From positions 16,964,867-17,028,866 of the forward strand of contig JANAVB010031417.1 in the NCBI GenBank assembly GCA_029216955.1: a stretch of 64,000 nucleotides of DNA, given 5' to 3'. Origin of the DNA: Iris pallida. Taxonomy: Eukaryota; Streptophyta; Magnoliopsida; Asparagales; Iridaceae. Position numbers and translations under genes: made by a program. A model generated the notes under the pieces. That model ran no database searches, had not been told where the DNA came from, and worked only from the letters and a program-made list of their open reading frames with translations. Positions 23,705 through 40,001 of the stretch are shown piece after piece (position 1 is the stretch's first letter; each line of letters begins with the position of its first letter).

Positions 23705-26700
23705 TAGCAAACGGTACGACTGACTACTACCAGAGCCTAGAGTTGGCCCGGAGCATCGAGGAGCGTCTTCTGTCATGCAAGAGGCCGGCTTCTGTGCATC
23801 ATGAGGGACCATCCAAGCGTCAGGCTTTCCAGCAGAAAGCGCCGACGCCACCCCAGCAGACTTACCGTCCCTCTACACCACACCATCAGACCCCGCCAGT
23901 TCGAGCCCCGGGACCCCGGCAGCAGCAGCTGAGGGGAGCTGTATGTTCTTTCTGCGGAAGACCAGGGCATGATCACTCCGTCTGCAGGAAGAGGTTGAAG
24001 CTGTGTCTAGCTTGTGGGTCTGCCACCCACATGATACGGGAGTGCCCAGTAGCGAAGACTAGAGGACCGCTTCCGACTCAGCAGCAGAGGTTTGGGCAGC
24101 ATCTGCAACAGCAGAAGGGACCTCAGGGGAAGGTCTATAGCCTAGCCCTTGAGCCGGGGCCGGAGCAGGTTTCAGAGCCCGATTACTTAGCTGACGTCAT
24201 TACAGGTCATGTTTATTTGCATACTTTTCTAGCTCTATGCTTGTTTGATTCTGGTGCATCTCATAGCTTCTTATCATTAGAGTTTATGCAAGAACGTCAC
24301 TTAGTATCTACACCTACTGCGGAGATTAGTAGAGTAATGATGGGAGGAGGACCAGTGCCTATTAGAGCTAGCTATAGATGCTCTATTATGATAGCCGGGA
24401 GAGAGTTCGAGGGGCGATTCCTTGTGATGCCACTCCCCGGTTATGATATCATATTGGGGATGGACTGGCTTAGCTATGCCTATGCATCTATAGATTGCCA
24501 TGAGGGTAGTATTTTGTTCAGTCCCCCAGGCACAGTACCATTCAGTGTCAGGAGGACAGGGCCAGAGATCAGCCTAGAGCCGAACTGTTGTGCTACAGTC
24601 GGGGACGCAGCACCGCCACACCCTATCATTAGGGAGTTTATGGATGTATTCCCAGAGGATCTTCCAGGACTTCCGCCTGACAGAGATGTGGAATTTACTA
24701 TAGATTTAGTACCGGGTTCATCACCAGTATCCCGGGCTTGCTATAGAGTGAATCCCAAGGAGGCCATAGAGATGAAAGAGCAGATTGATGACCTATTGAA
24801 AAAGGGTTTCATTCGATCCAGTGCTTCTCCATGGGGAGCACCAGTGCTCTTTGTGCCTAAGAAGGATGGTACAGTCCGGTTGTGTATTGACTATCGGGCC
24901 TTGAATGCCATCACCATCAAGAACAAATATCCTCTGCCCAGGATAGATGATTTGTTCGACCAGTTGAGCGGGGCGAAGGTATTTTCCAGGATAGACTTGA
25001 TATCCGGGTACCACCAGGTGAAGGTTAGGCCAGCAGACATCCAGAAGACGGCGTTCAACACGAAGTACGGGCAGTACGAGTTTCTGGTGATGCCATTTAG
25101 TCTCACAAATACGCTAGCTGTCTTTATGAACTTGATGAATAAGACATTTCACCAGTATCTGGATAAGTTCGTCGTAGTGTTTATCGACGACATCCTGATA
25201 TACTCGAAGACGCCAGAGGAGCATGCAGAGCACTTGCGGATAGTTTTGGAGATTCTGAGGCAGGAGAGATTGTTTGCCAAATTGCCGAAGTGCGAGTTCT
25301 TTTTAGACCGAGTGGAGTTTCTCGGCCATGTAGTCACTGGAGATGGAATCTCGGTGGATCCCAGGAAGATTGCTGCAGTTGAGACGTAGAAGGCTCCGAC
25401 GTCAGTTTCAGAGATCAGGAGTTTTCTGGGTTTAGCAGGCTATTATAGAAAGTTCGTCCAAGACTTTGCTAGGATAGCTGAACCCATGACGAAGCTGACG
25501 CAGAAGGACGTAGAGTACATCTGGTCAGAGGACTGTCAGACAGCATTTGAGGAGCTGAAGAGGAGGCTGACGACCGCTCCAGTTCTGACTTTACCTTCAG
25601 GTTCTGGAGGTTTCACCATATACAGTGATGCTTCTGGAAAGGGGCTAGGATGTGTCCTACAGCAGCATGGGAAAGTGATTGCTTATACATCTAGGCAATT
25701 GTGGACTCATGAGAGGAATTATCCTACCCATGACCTAGAGTTAGCTGCGGTGATCCTTGCACTCAAGTTATGGAAACATTACTTATACAGAGAGCGTGTG
25801 GAAATCTTTACTGACCACAAAAGCTTGAAGTATGTGTTCACGCAGAAAGAGCTGAACATGAGACAAAGACGATGGTTGGAGTTGATGAAGGACTTCGACA
25901 TCGATTTACAGTATCACCCCGGGAAGGCAAATGTGGTGGCGGATGCGCTGAACAGGCATCCGATGGCATGGTATCTGATGATTGATCGGTATTTGCGGGA
26001 GGATCTGGAGAAGCTCGGTATTGAGCTAGTTCGGCCAGGATCAGTGATACAGATGCTGACGCTTGACATTCAGTCAGGTTTGATGGAGCAGATCCGGGAG
26101 GCGCAGTCTACAGATAAGAGCCTTCGCAGACTTCGACCCCAGGCATTAGCTGGATTGCTGGATGACTTCACTACAGCAGAGGATGGATCCCTGAGGCATG
26201 GCAGCCGATTGTGCGTGCCGAAGGGAGAGCTAGTAGAGGCACTCTTGCAGGAGGCGCACCGATCGAGATACTCTATTCACCCTGGTGCTAACAATATGTA
26301 CCGTGACTTGTGGGAACATCTTTGGTGGCACGGGATGAAGAGGGATGTATCACGTTTTATCTCGAGATGCCTAGTTTGCCAGCAGGTCAAGACGGAGCGC
26401 CAGAGGCCAGCTGGTTTGTTACAGCCGTTACCCATTCCCGAGTGGAAGTGGGAACATATTACGATGGACTTCGTTTCAGGGCTTCCTCGTTCCCAAGGAG
26501 GGAAGGATGCCATCTGGGTCATCGTAGACAGGCTGACGAAGTGTGCGCACTTCATAACCTTCAAGGTGGGGCTTTCCACCGAGAAGTTGGCAGAGCTATA
26601 CATGCAGCAGATAGTTTGCCTACACGGAGTGCCGGTGAGCATCGTGTCAGACAGAGACAGCAGATTTACATCCCACTACTGGAGAAGCTTGCAGGAGGAG

Positions 26701-27537
26701 TTGGGCAGTAGGCTCAAGTTCAGTACGGCGTACCACCCGCAGACAGATGGGAAGTCCGAGAGGACGATACAGACACTGGAGGATATGCTGAGGACCTGCG
26801 TGCTGGACTTCGGAGGATCATGGGAGAGCCATCTGCACTTGGTAGAGTTTTCATACAACAACAGCTACCAGGCCAGTATTGGTATGTCTCCTTTCGAGGC
26901 GCTATATGGACGACGATGCCGTACACCGCTCTTTTGGGATGATGTCGGAGACAGAGTTATGCTTGGGCCAGAGATGATCACGAATGCAGCAGAGAAAGTC
27001 GGGATGATCAGAGACAGGCTCAGAGTAGCTCAGGATAGGCAGAAACACTGGGCTGACGCTAGTCGCAGGCCGATGGAGTTCGCAGACGGTGATATGGTGC
27101 TAGTGAAGATATCACCTACTCGAGGGACGATCCGGTTCGGACGAGGAGGGAAGCTGAGCCCCAGATACATCGGACCATTCGAGATACTTGGCAGGATCGG
27201 AGAGGTAGCTTACAGGGTTGCCCTTCCACCCAACCTAGCAGGAGTTCACGACGTCTTTCACGTATCTCAGCTGAGGAGATATGTTCCAGACCCCAGTCAT
27301 GTGCTAGATCATTCGGAGTTGGAGGTCGGACCGAGCCTTACAGTTTTTGAGCAGCCAGTGGAGATATTAGACCGGAGAGAGAAGAGGCTGAGGAACAAGG
27401 TTATACCCCTAGTACGAGTAGCTTGGAGCCGTCACTCCCCAGGTGAATCTACTTGGAAGAGGGAGTCGGACATGAGGGAGAGATACCCTTACTTGTTCGA
27501 TCCAACCGCTGCGAGGGAACCACCCGTTTCCGCTTGA
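23668..27537 (+). pseudogene. Tekay pol: zinc knuckles, PR, RT, RNase H, integrase, chromodomain-like end
   Basis: 1290 codons in one frame with a single TAG at 25387-25389, which replaces what is probably a Trp codon. In order: two CX2CX4HX4C knuckles (residues 93-107 and about 113-126), protease DSGA at 194-197, reverse transcriptase with FIDD at 507-508, RNase H with SDAS around 654, an HHCC finger, and integrase D934, D995 and E1031 (D-X35-E). The tail (from about 27357) has ILDRREKRLRNK and VAWSRHSPGESTW, a chromodomain-like pattern typical of Tekay elements. Apart from the stop, all catalytic residues are present. It would need readthrough or is dead. The TAG appears to arise by G-to-A change. 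Confidence 0.93.
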
Positions 27538-27662
27538 TACCTTAGAGGTTAGTTTCGATCGCAGCCTTAGTCATTTTGTTGCATTTCTTGTTATGTTAGA
27601 ATATTGTAGGGTCTTCAATCCTTGTGAATTTCGAGGACGAAATTTTTCAAGGAGGGAAGACT

Positions 27663-30922
<3,260 letters not shown>

Positions 30923-30927
30923 GGGCG

Positions 30928-31824
30928 TCTACAAGTTTACCCTCAAGAGACGGCCTGATATCTCTTTCCATACACTATAGGTGAGTTCTTTATTAAAGAT
31001 ATATGGCATGAAGCCTTGCGCTTCCTTGCGGTGCTACGCCGCTATGACATGGCCTGAAGCCGAGGCATTACCCCTACCTGGGAATCTCATCGTAGTGTCA
31101 TACTACTGTAGCATGAGGTCACAAGCCTCTTCGTAGTGCCAAACTACCCAGCATGAAGCCTAAGGCTTCCTTGCGGTGTTACGCCGCAACGACATGGCTT
31201 GCAATGCCGAGACTTTACCCCTACCTGGGTACCTCATCGTGGTGTCGTGCCACTGTAACATGGGTCCATTCTCCCCTTTGTAGTGCTGTCTACAACTCTT
31301 TAATTACGTCATACAGCATTAGGCTACCTGCCTATTTGCGGTGCTACACCGCTGTGACTTGGCTTCTAAAGCCGAGGCATTACCCCTACCTGGGAACCTC
31401 ATGGTGGAGTCACCCCACTGTAGCATGGAGATTCACTCCTTGTAGTGCTGCTCTACCGTGCTTCCTGTAAAGCACACCAGGCATTCACTCTGCCTGAGAA
31501 CTCATTAAGGCGTTTAAGCCAACCTTCCACAGGATCTGTTTTTCTGCAGAAAAATACATAGTAGACAACAGTGGTTATGGGTCCGTATCCCTTCCATGTT
31601 CCAGAGAACAAGTACCCACTGTTACCTGATAGTTTCCCAGTCAGTGATCCTCCTTTGAACCAAAAGTTAGATGCCTAGTAGATTTCTCTTTGAACTAATA
31701 GCATAAAACTTTATGGTAGGATTACAAAGACACACTATCAGAATACCTTCAAGCCCATTTTACATGTTGTGTCATCGACCAACTGGCGCTTGAGGCCCTT
31801 TGTGAACGGATCTGCCAGGTTCTC
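30928..31824 (-). repeat. Copia 3' internal region with tandem repeat
   Basis: Right of the gypsy insertion, about three diverged units of 145-170 bp (about 31006-31149, 31150-31317, 31318-31480). Each carries CTTGCGGTGCTACGCCGC-like and TTACCCCTACCTGGG words. Non-coding. The remainder to 31824 lies after the pol stop. Confidence 0.75.
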
Positions 31825-34800
31825 CTAACTCCGAACATCAACCACTGCAATTACACCTCTTTTGATAAGATCGTGTACTGCCCTGTGCTTCAACCGCACA
31901 GTCCTCTTCTTCCCGTTGAAGAGGTCATTTGATGCCACCGCCGCAGTCGCCTGGTTGTCACAGTATATCGGTATCGCCGGTATCTGAGCCCCAACTACTG
32001 GAAGATCATACATGAGCTTCCGAAGCCATTCTGCTTCATCTACTGCAGTTTCAAGTGCATAGAATTCAGATTCCATGGAGGAACGAGAGAGTATAGTCTG
32101 CTTCTTCGACTTCCACGATATAGCAGCTCCACCCAAGGAAAAGACATATCCACCTGTGGATCTCTCGCTTTCCACCTCTGAACACCGGCTAGCATCACTG
32201 AAGCCTTCCACTACTGTCGGATACCCGTTGTAGTGCAGTGCATATGTCCGAGTTTTCTTGAGATATCTCATCACCCGCTTCACAGCTTTCCAGTGCTCAA
32301 CCCCTGGGTTGCTTGTGAACCGACTCAGCATTCCCACGGCGAAAGCTATGTCAGGCCTTGTGGCAGTGGTTGCGTACATCAAACTTCCGATAACGCTAGA
32401 ATACTCCAGCTGCCTGACGCTTTCCCTTGAATTTGGCTTCAGCTTCTGATCACACCTGTATGGCGTATCGATCCCTGGAAGATCCTTATACCCATAGCGT
32501 GTGAGCATCTTCTCAATGTAGTGAGATTGTGACAACGCTACTCCAGTGTCTGTCCGGATGATCTTTATGCCCAAGATGACATCTGCATCCCCCAAGTCCT
32601 TCATACTGAACTTGGTTGAGAGGAACTTCTTTGTCTCTGTGACACAGCCTATATCCGTACCTAGGATTAGCATGTCGTCCACGTACAGACAAACGATGAC
32701 TCCTCTTCCATCAGCGAACTTTGTGTAAACACATTTGTCCGTCTCGCTGACTCTGTAGCCGTTTGACTTAATAACTTTGTCAAACTTCTTATGCCACATC
32801 TTGGGAGCTTGCTTCAAACCATACAATGATTTCACCAACTTGCAGACTTTGTCTTCAAGACCTTTGACGACAAATCCCTCTGGCTATTGCATATAAATCT
32901 CTTCGGTCAGCTCCCCATTCAGGAATACGGTCTTTACATCCATCTGATGTATCACCAACTTATGTATAGCTGCTAGAGCGATTAACATCCTGATGGTGGT
33001 CATCCGGGCTACTGGAGCGTACGTGTCAAAGTAGTCTATCCCCTGTTTCTGAGAAAATCCCTTGGCTACCAGCCTGGCCTTGAACTTGTCAATAGTTCCA
33101 TCTGCCTTCATCTTCTTCTTGAAGATCCATTTACATCCGATGGACTTTTCTCCTTCAGGTAGATCTACCAACACCCATGTGTTGTTGGAGGTGATAGAGT
33201 CAAACTCGTCATTCACTTTCTCCTTCCAGAAGATAGCATCTCTGGTCTTCATCGCCTCATCATAGGTAAGCGGATCTGCTTCCACATGATAGGTGACAAA
33301 GTCATCTCCGAAGTCTTTCGGTCTTCTCGCTCGCTTAGCTGACGGCTCTGCGAGTTCTGGTACAGGAGTTGTTTCCTCAACAACAGCTTCTTCTTGGACT
33401 ACTGGCTCATATGAGATTTCAGTCTCATTTGCACCTCCATCATTTTCCGGAATGTCCGAAAGAACAATGTTTTTGTCTTTTGCAAACTTGTCTTCAAAGT
33501 ATTCAGCATCGCGAGATTCGATGATATGATTTGACTCAATATCAAGAAATCTCTGAGCATCACTCTTCTCGGCATACCCCAAGAAGATCGCCTTCGTAGT
33601 CCTTATCTCTAGCTTCTGAATCTTCAGATCTGGGAGTTTCACATACGCCAGACACCCCCACACTCGAATGACATTCAAGTTAGGTCTGACTTTGAACCAG
33701 AGTTCATGAGGAGTTACGTCCGAAGTTGCATGTGGCACTCTATTTAGAATAAAAGTGGCCGTCAATGCAGCTTCTCCCCAGTAGCATTTAGGAAGACCCG
33801 CGGTTAGCAGCATAGAGTTCATCATTTCTGTCAACGTTCTGTTCTTCCTCTCCGCTACTCCGTTAGATTGAGGAGAATATGGAGCAGTAGTCTCGCATAT
33901 GATTCCATGTTCTCTGCAGAATGATGCGAATTCATGAGACCTGTACTCCCCACCTCGATCACTCCTTAACCTCTTGAGTTGTTGTCCAGTCTGCCGTTAA
34001 GCTTCGGCCCTGAACTCTCTGAACTTCTCGAAGGCTTCGTCTTTAGACTTGAGCAAGTAGACGAACGCGTATTTTGAGAAGTCGTCGATGAAGGTTATGA
34101 AATACTTCATCCCGGCCTTCGTAGAGAAATGTTTTGAAGTCACAGATATCGGAGTGCACCAACTCCAGAAGATCTGTGCTTCGATTGACCCGATGAAAGG
34201 GTTTCCTTGTGATCTTCGTCTGAGCACACACCTCACACTTCTCCACCTTACTCCCACATTTGGAGATAAGTCCTAGACTAGACATTTTGTTAATTCTTTT
34301 ACAATGAACATGTCCTAGTCTATTATGCCACAACTCAAGAGAATAATCAGAAAATGCAACTGCATTAATGTCTTCAAACTGGTTAACAAGCTAAATTTTA
34401 AACATGCCTTCGGTTTGATAAGCCTTCCCGAAGTATGTTCCTTTCTTGGACATCACCATCTGACCAACATTGATGTCCATCCTCAAGCCTGCGTTGCAGA
34501 GCAGGCTCCCAGAGATCAGGTTCTTGGCAATCGCCGAAACATGCTTCACATCTTGAAGCGTCAGAGTGTTCCCAGAAGTGAGTTTCAGTTCCACGGTCCC
34601 GATCCCCAGAACTTCAGCTTGGGCCTGGTTCGCCATAACAACCTTCTCAGATATCGGCTGGTACGTGACGAACCATTCCTTGCCTGAACAGACATGACAA
34701 GTCGCTCCAGTGTCTATCCACCAGTCAGAGTCAACCCCCACAGTTGTGACCTGTCCGATCATAGCAATAACGTTAGAAACCAATGAAACCTTATTAGGCT

Positions 34801-35655
34801 CACCTTTTTCTGATTGTTTAGGCTTAGATCTGCATTCACTCTTGTAGTGGCCTTTCTTGCCACAATTGTAACAAGTCACGTGGGACTTAGTCTTATGTTG
34901 CTTGAAAGAAGGACCCTTCACTTTTAGATTAGCGAAGTCCTTCTTCTTGGGATGAGAAGCCGCCTGCTTCCCCTTGGAATCTCTCGTCTGCACAAGATTG
35001 GCTTTAGCCAACTGTTTGGACAGAGTGTCCACCTTCTGTTGAGAACGCATCTCGTCCTCAACATGGATCTCTTGAAGTAGATCTCCCAAGCTAATGTCTA
35101 GCTTCTTTCTGTGCATCCTTGCATATAAGGTACTCTATCCTGCAGGAAGTTTTGAGACGATCCCTCCGACGACAAACTTGTCGGGAAGGGGCATCTCTTC
35201 GTCTTCCAGTTTCTGACGCAGCTTCAGAAATTCCTTCACCTGTGGCAGCATGGACTTTTCGTCCTCAAAGAGCAATTTGTGATATTTTTCAACCACAAAC
35301 ATTTTGCTTCTGTTCTTATCTTCTTCATACAGATTTTTCACAGACTCCCATATGTCTCTGGCAAGTTCCTTCTTTGAGTAGGATTCTGCCAGGGAGTCCT
35401 CCATAGCATTCAGGATGAGAAGCCTGCAGATGCTATTTTCCTTCTCCACTTGGCCTGGAGTTTGGTAGCCGCGTTGATGGCGGCAGTAGATCCAGTGTCT
35501 GGAACAGAGGGTTCTTCCTCCAACAGAACATGATCAACGTCTTTCAGTTGAAGAGTTAGGTACACCTTTCTCTTCCAGACTTGATAGTGCTCTCCATCGA
35601 ACTTTTCCAACTTGCAGAAGTTCGATTGGAGGAGCGAAGCATTAATGTTTTCCAT
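31825..35655 (-). pseudogene. Copia gag-pol polyprotein, broken
   Basis: One ancestral reading frame in pieces. Gag starts at 35655 (MENINASLLQSNFCKLEKFD). A zinc knuckle CYNCGKKGHYKSEC lies near 34836-34877, protease WIDTGATCHV near 34700, the integrase finger HNRLGHVHCKRINK and CEVCAQTK near 34235-34330, reverse transcriptase CLYVDDMLILG near 32670-32690, and RNase H FSDAS and IYCDNQ before the stop at 31825. Breaks: TAG at 35135-35137, TAG at 34391-34393, TAA at 33997-33999, TAG at 32884-32886, and frameshifts near 35440 and in the integrase near 34130. The copia order (PR-INT-RT-RH) is clear. The sequence most resembles the Tnt1/Tork group. Confidence 0.9.
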
Positions 35656-35678
35656 CTATACGGATCTTGCTTTGAGAT

Positions 35679-36764
35679 TGTTAGTCCCGGGGATTGATCA
35701 AAGATGAAAAATAAATGCAATCGAGATCTGAGATGTCACACAAAACTTTACAGTGATCAAACTCAAGGTCTACGATGGTACAATAAATCAAATAGCCAAA
35801 TTACAATCTGAAGGAGGGAAAAAGAGAAGAGAAGATCTCTAGTTCTTCCTTGCAAACGTGTTGCAATTGGGACAGAACGAGTTACAATAAAACTAGAGAG
35901 AGATGAGAAGAAGAACAATGCTGGGGTGTCAAAACACCGTTGCTCAAAGCAAGATTCGCCCCACACGATCTGCTTCCAGGAACCAGCAAGTTTGAAGAAC
36001 TTGTGGAACGCTCGAAGTCACCTCTGTTCAGACTCCTCGGATGGACTTGCAATGGCGGCAGCAACTCTCTCTCTCTCTTTCTCCTTTTCTGACTTGTAAT
36101 TTTCGTAGTAGTCACAAAGGAGGCCAGAAGAGAGTATTTATAGAGAGAAGGTGGAAACCCTAACCGCCTCTTCAGTTATGGAAAGATTGAATCAAATCCC
36201 AAAAGATAACAACGAGATTTAATTCAAATTCCACGAAATTAATTCAAATCCCACAAAGATAGGATCTGAATTAATTCAAATCCCACAAAGATAGGATCTG
36301 ATTTAATCGCATTGATTCAGCCTTTCCATAACTGATTTGTAATCTGCACAGTCAGCGGATCCCTCCATGCGGCAGCAGCAGCAGCCTGGCCGCATGAGCC
36401 TACTGGCCGCATGGACCGCATGAGCCGCATGGACCGCATGTGCGCCAACAAAACGCCACATTAAGCCTCATGAGCCCATGAGCCCGAGTCCGAGTCGCTA
36501 AGTCCCGTTGGGGCTTAGCTCCAAGTGGAATTAATCCAAGAGAATGACAAAAGCATTAATGCTTAATCCTTGGAGCCTTATTCTTACCTCCTAGTAAAAT
36601 CACCCACATGGTTCCCTCCTTAGGGTCACCACCCCATGTGCATCTCTCAACAACACAACCAAGTATATATGTTGAGATAACTCATGGTGCATTTCCGATG
36701 TGGGACTATAATTTTACAAGGCATGTTGAGAGCAAGCTCTCTCCATGTAAAGAAAGCACCAACA
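35679..36764 (-). repeat. Copia 5' LTR
   Basis: 1086 bp, minus-strand TATA box TATAAATA at 36135-36142. Just inside it (35655-35678), the minus-strand AATCTCAAAGCAAGATCCG looks like a worn form of the initiator-Met primer-binding region. Confidence 0.93.
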
Positions 36765-36769
36765 GTGGG

Positions 36770-38000
36770 AAGGGAGGCAACAGTGAATGGGAATGAGAAA
36801 GGAGATGGGAATGACACATGTAATTGTTTGAAGGGAGAGTTTGGTGCTAGTCCTTTTCACATTTATGAAAGCAATGTTATCGATAGAATAGGTGACATAA
36901 AAAAGGAAAATAACATATATATATGTAATTTAAATTATTATTTTATTCACAGCAGGACAAATAATTTCCGAATAAATTATAAACCATATGTGTCCTGTTA
37001 TCATCCAATATCACATCAATGTTTGATTATTTTGTGCTAGTGTCGGCACTGTCGGGACTCGGGTCACATACGTTGCGTGTACAATATATTTTTTATTTTT
37101 CAAGCAATATTATGTAAACGGTTGTTTTTAGAAGATACAATTAAAAATAAATTTTATATCTAAATTTATTTTTGTATATTATAAATTATTATTATTTGTT
37201 ATTAAAAGCCCATCACATCAATATTTGATTAATTGGTATTATAATAAATAACTATTTTATTCACATAAAGTAACATGTTGAACATATTATAAATTTAGGT
37301 CAAATGCCACTTAGAATATGGATTTGTCTCACTTGGCACCGAAACTTATCATAGTAGAGTTGAGGAGAACCTAACATGGATCTTAGTATTTGTTTTTCTC
37401 TTTAGTGCTCATAAACCCAACATGTAGAGATTATGTGAGGACATGGCAGAAAATTTAGTATAGTTTACTTGTTACTGATACCGACAGTGTGTGTGGACAA
37501 CAGAAACACAATAAAATTCTGGACCATGTTTCTATTTCTTGATATTTTTCCTCCAAGGGTCCTAATCCCTAGCTACTCTCCCCATAAAAGAGAAGGAATT
37601 AAAATAGAAAAGGAATATGAGTCACTATTCTAGAAATATTATAATTGTTGTGGGAGAACCAAATATATAAGAAGTTAAAATTTCATTAAAACTTAAATTA
37701 AAATTTGGAAGTTAACCAAAAAATTGTATCTTTAAATCAAGGTTTGCAACATTGAATCGGTTAAGATCATTCTTTATTTTTTTTTTATTCGAGTTACATG
37801 ATTTTTTTGTAAAAATAATGAAAAAAGAAAAACTAAAAAACTAAAATATTTTATACATTGAGATATTTTTTTATTTGTTGTTTTCTATTAGTTCAACATA
37901 AATATTTATGCATTTGCAGTATTTATTAATATTTGTTTACTTGATTTCAAACAAAAGTATTTCCATAAACTTTAACAAAGTAACATTAAGATGTACCAAT
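36770..38000. other. Intergenic DNA
   Basis: AT-rich flank of the copia insertion. No gene or clear repeat recognised. Confidence 0.5.
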
Positions 38001-38005
38001 GACAG

Positions 38006-38375
38006 ATGTTGAAGAGTATCTTTCATGCTGATAAAATTTTTTGCCGACATATGGTACGTGTTAAGTTATTTAGTAGCCTCTTTTTGGCTCCATACCATTA
38101 TGGTTCCAACTGCAACAATACGCAAAGTAGAAAAATTGTGTCAATTTCATATGGAGAGGGGGTGTTCATACCATTGTATGGAGTGATCTATGTCGTCCGA
38201 AAAATGAAGGTACTGTGGGTTTACGATCATTGTGCTCTATGCACAAAGTAGCTGGTATGAAAATGACATGGAAATTCTTTAATGGCCGATCCTTATGGAC
38301 AGAATGGATGCGTAATAGATTTCTCAAGCAAGATAATTTTTGTAGTATAATTTCCTGTATCCAAAAGATTAACAC
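38006..38375 (+). pseudogene. LINE (non-LTR retrotransposon) RT C-terminal fragment
   Basis: Around 38168-38360 the plus strand reads VWSDLCRPKNEGTVGLRSL, then KMTWKFFNGRSLWTEWMRN. This is the conserved region after the reverse transcriptase of plant LINEs. Upstream sequence to 38006 in shifted frames still shows related words. Several frameshifts and no ends, so a relic. Confidence 0.72.
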
Positions 38376-39992
38376 GTAAATGATAGTGTTTTTTTTTTTT
38401 TTTTTGTTGTATAGAACTTTGGTTATTACCATTCTTTTTTGTCCTATTGTTTTATATGTCTAAAGTATTATTTTTTTTTACAATGATTCATATATTTAAT
38501 TTTTAAAGTAAATGGTGCAAGAATCAAGTTATCTTTCTCCACTCCATCAACGAGGAAGAGGAACCAAATAAGCAAGAAAATATGTAACTATTTTTTGTCG
38601 CGTAGAAAAAATAATACGATGTCTGCAAAATCCTGAATTTGAGAGTTTGATGCACAAAGTTTTATGGACATTTCTCCAATTTTCTTGGGTACCATGTGAT
38701 TTTGACTGCTAATCAAAACCATTATATATCTTGTGACTAAATTATTCTAATGTCATCTTAACGTTTGATTGTTTTTGACACATTAGTTTTTACTTTTCGA
38801 TTCTGGCACCTCAACTTCAATCTTCATTTAAATTATTTTTTTAAAATATATATTTTATTATTTTTTTTATCCTTAATAATTGTATCTGTTGTTGGAAATG
38901 TATTATTTTTTGTAATCAAACGAACAACAATATTGTTTTGTACATGATGAACTTTTATTTACAATTAAATTAGGATGAAATGTGTTTCAAAAGAAAAAAA
39001 AAAAAACTATGATACTAAAATTAAACAATAAAAAGTTAAGCAACTAGAAATGTTCAAACATTAATACCACTAGAAGAAGAAAAAAAAGGGCTCTCTAATG
39101 ATTGTTGTGTTCACTACATCAACGGATATGGGTTGATCTAATCGATCAGATGGGTGCTCCACTATTGAGCTCCACCGAGTGCCCTTGGATGATGACGACC
39201 GGATCGAGTCACAATTTCGTCACAGTGACCGAACCCAATTCCGACCCAGCAACATTGTCGCATCTTAGTTTGTGGTTTGGATTACTTGTTTCGGTACAAC
39301 GTTAACCGACTTGTACTGTGCATTCATGGCAAGTGTAAACAAAGGTAAATTCTATAGCCACTACACATTTTATTTTAAGACAATTTTTACTTCAGAACAC
39401 GACAGTTTGGTATAATTTTTATTCAAAACAGTTTCAATTTTAATTTAGACGGTCAAACTTCTTTTAGGACTATCAACGAAATTGACAGTTTTAATATAAA
39501 ATAGGACTATCCGTAGAGTTGGTTGACAAGCCAAATTTAAATTATCTAAATTCTTTAGAACAGTCAAATCCAAATTCAAATATGTGAAAGTTGGAAGTCC
39601 AAATTAAAATATATGGATTGTTTTTAAGTAAAAAATTTGGAATGATAAATTTGTAATATAATTTAGCAAAACAAACTACAATGCCTCGCACAACGCATAC
39701 GCTCGAATGATATACGCATTCATACAAAACTTCATACTTTTCAAAGTAGTGGTGCACCAGCCCGGCAGCCCCACACTATAGTCTATAGTGCAAGACGTAA
39801 CAAACTACTGTAAGTGGGTCCTTCCCCTTGGAAAATAATAATAATTTAATATTATTACTAATAAGCTGATGAGAACAAACACTACACTACACTTGACAAG
39901 CACACGTGTGGCAACTACACACTATAAGTTAAAATAATTTTTGTATTTTTTTGGAATTGTCCAGCGTATGCGCCATCATTTTTGTTGAATGA
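38376..39992. other. Intergenic DNA
   Basis: AT-rich. Contains poly-T and poly-A stretches that could be remnants of the LINE tail. A short frame at 39102-39305 has no recognised product. Nothing else supported. Confidence 0.45.
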
Positions 39993-40001
39993 TATTATAA
40001 G

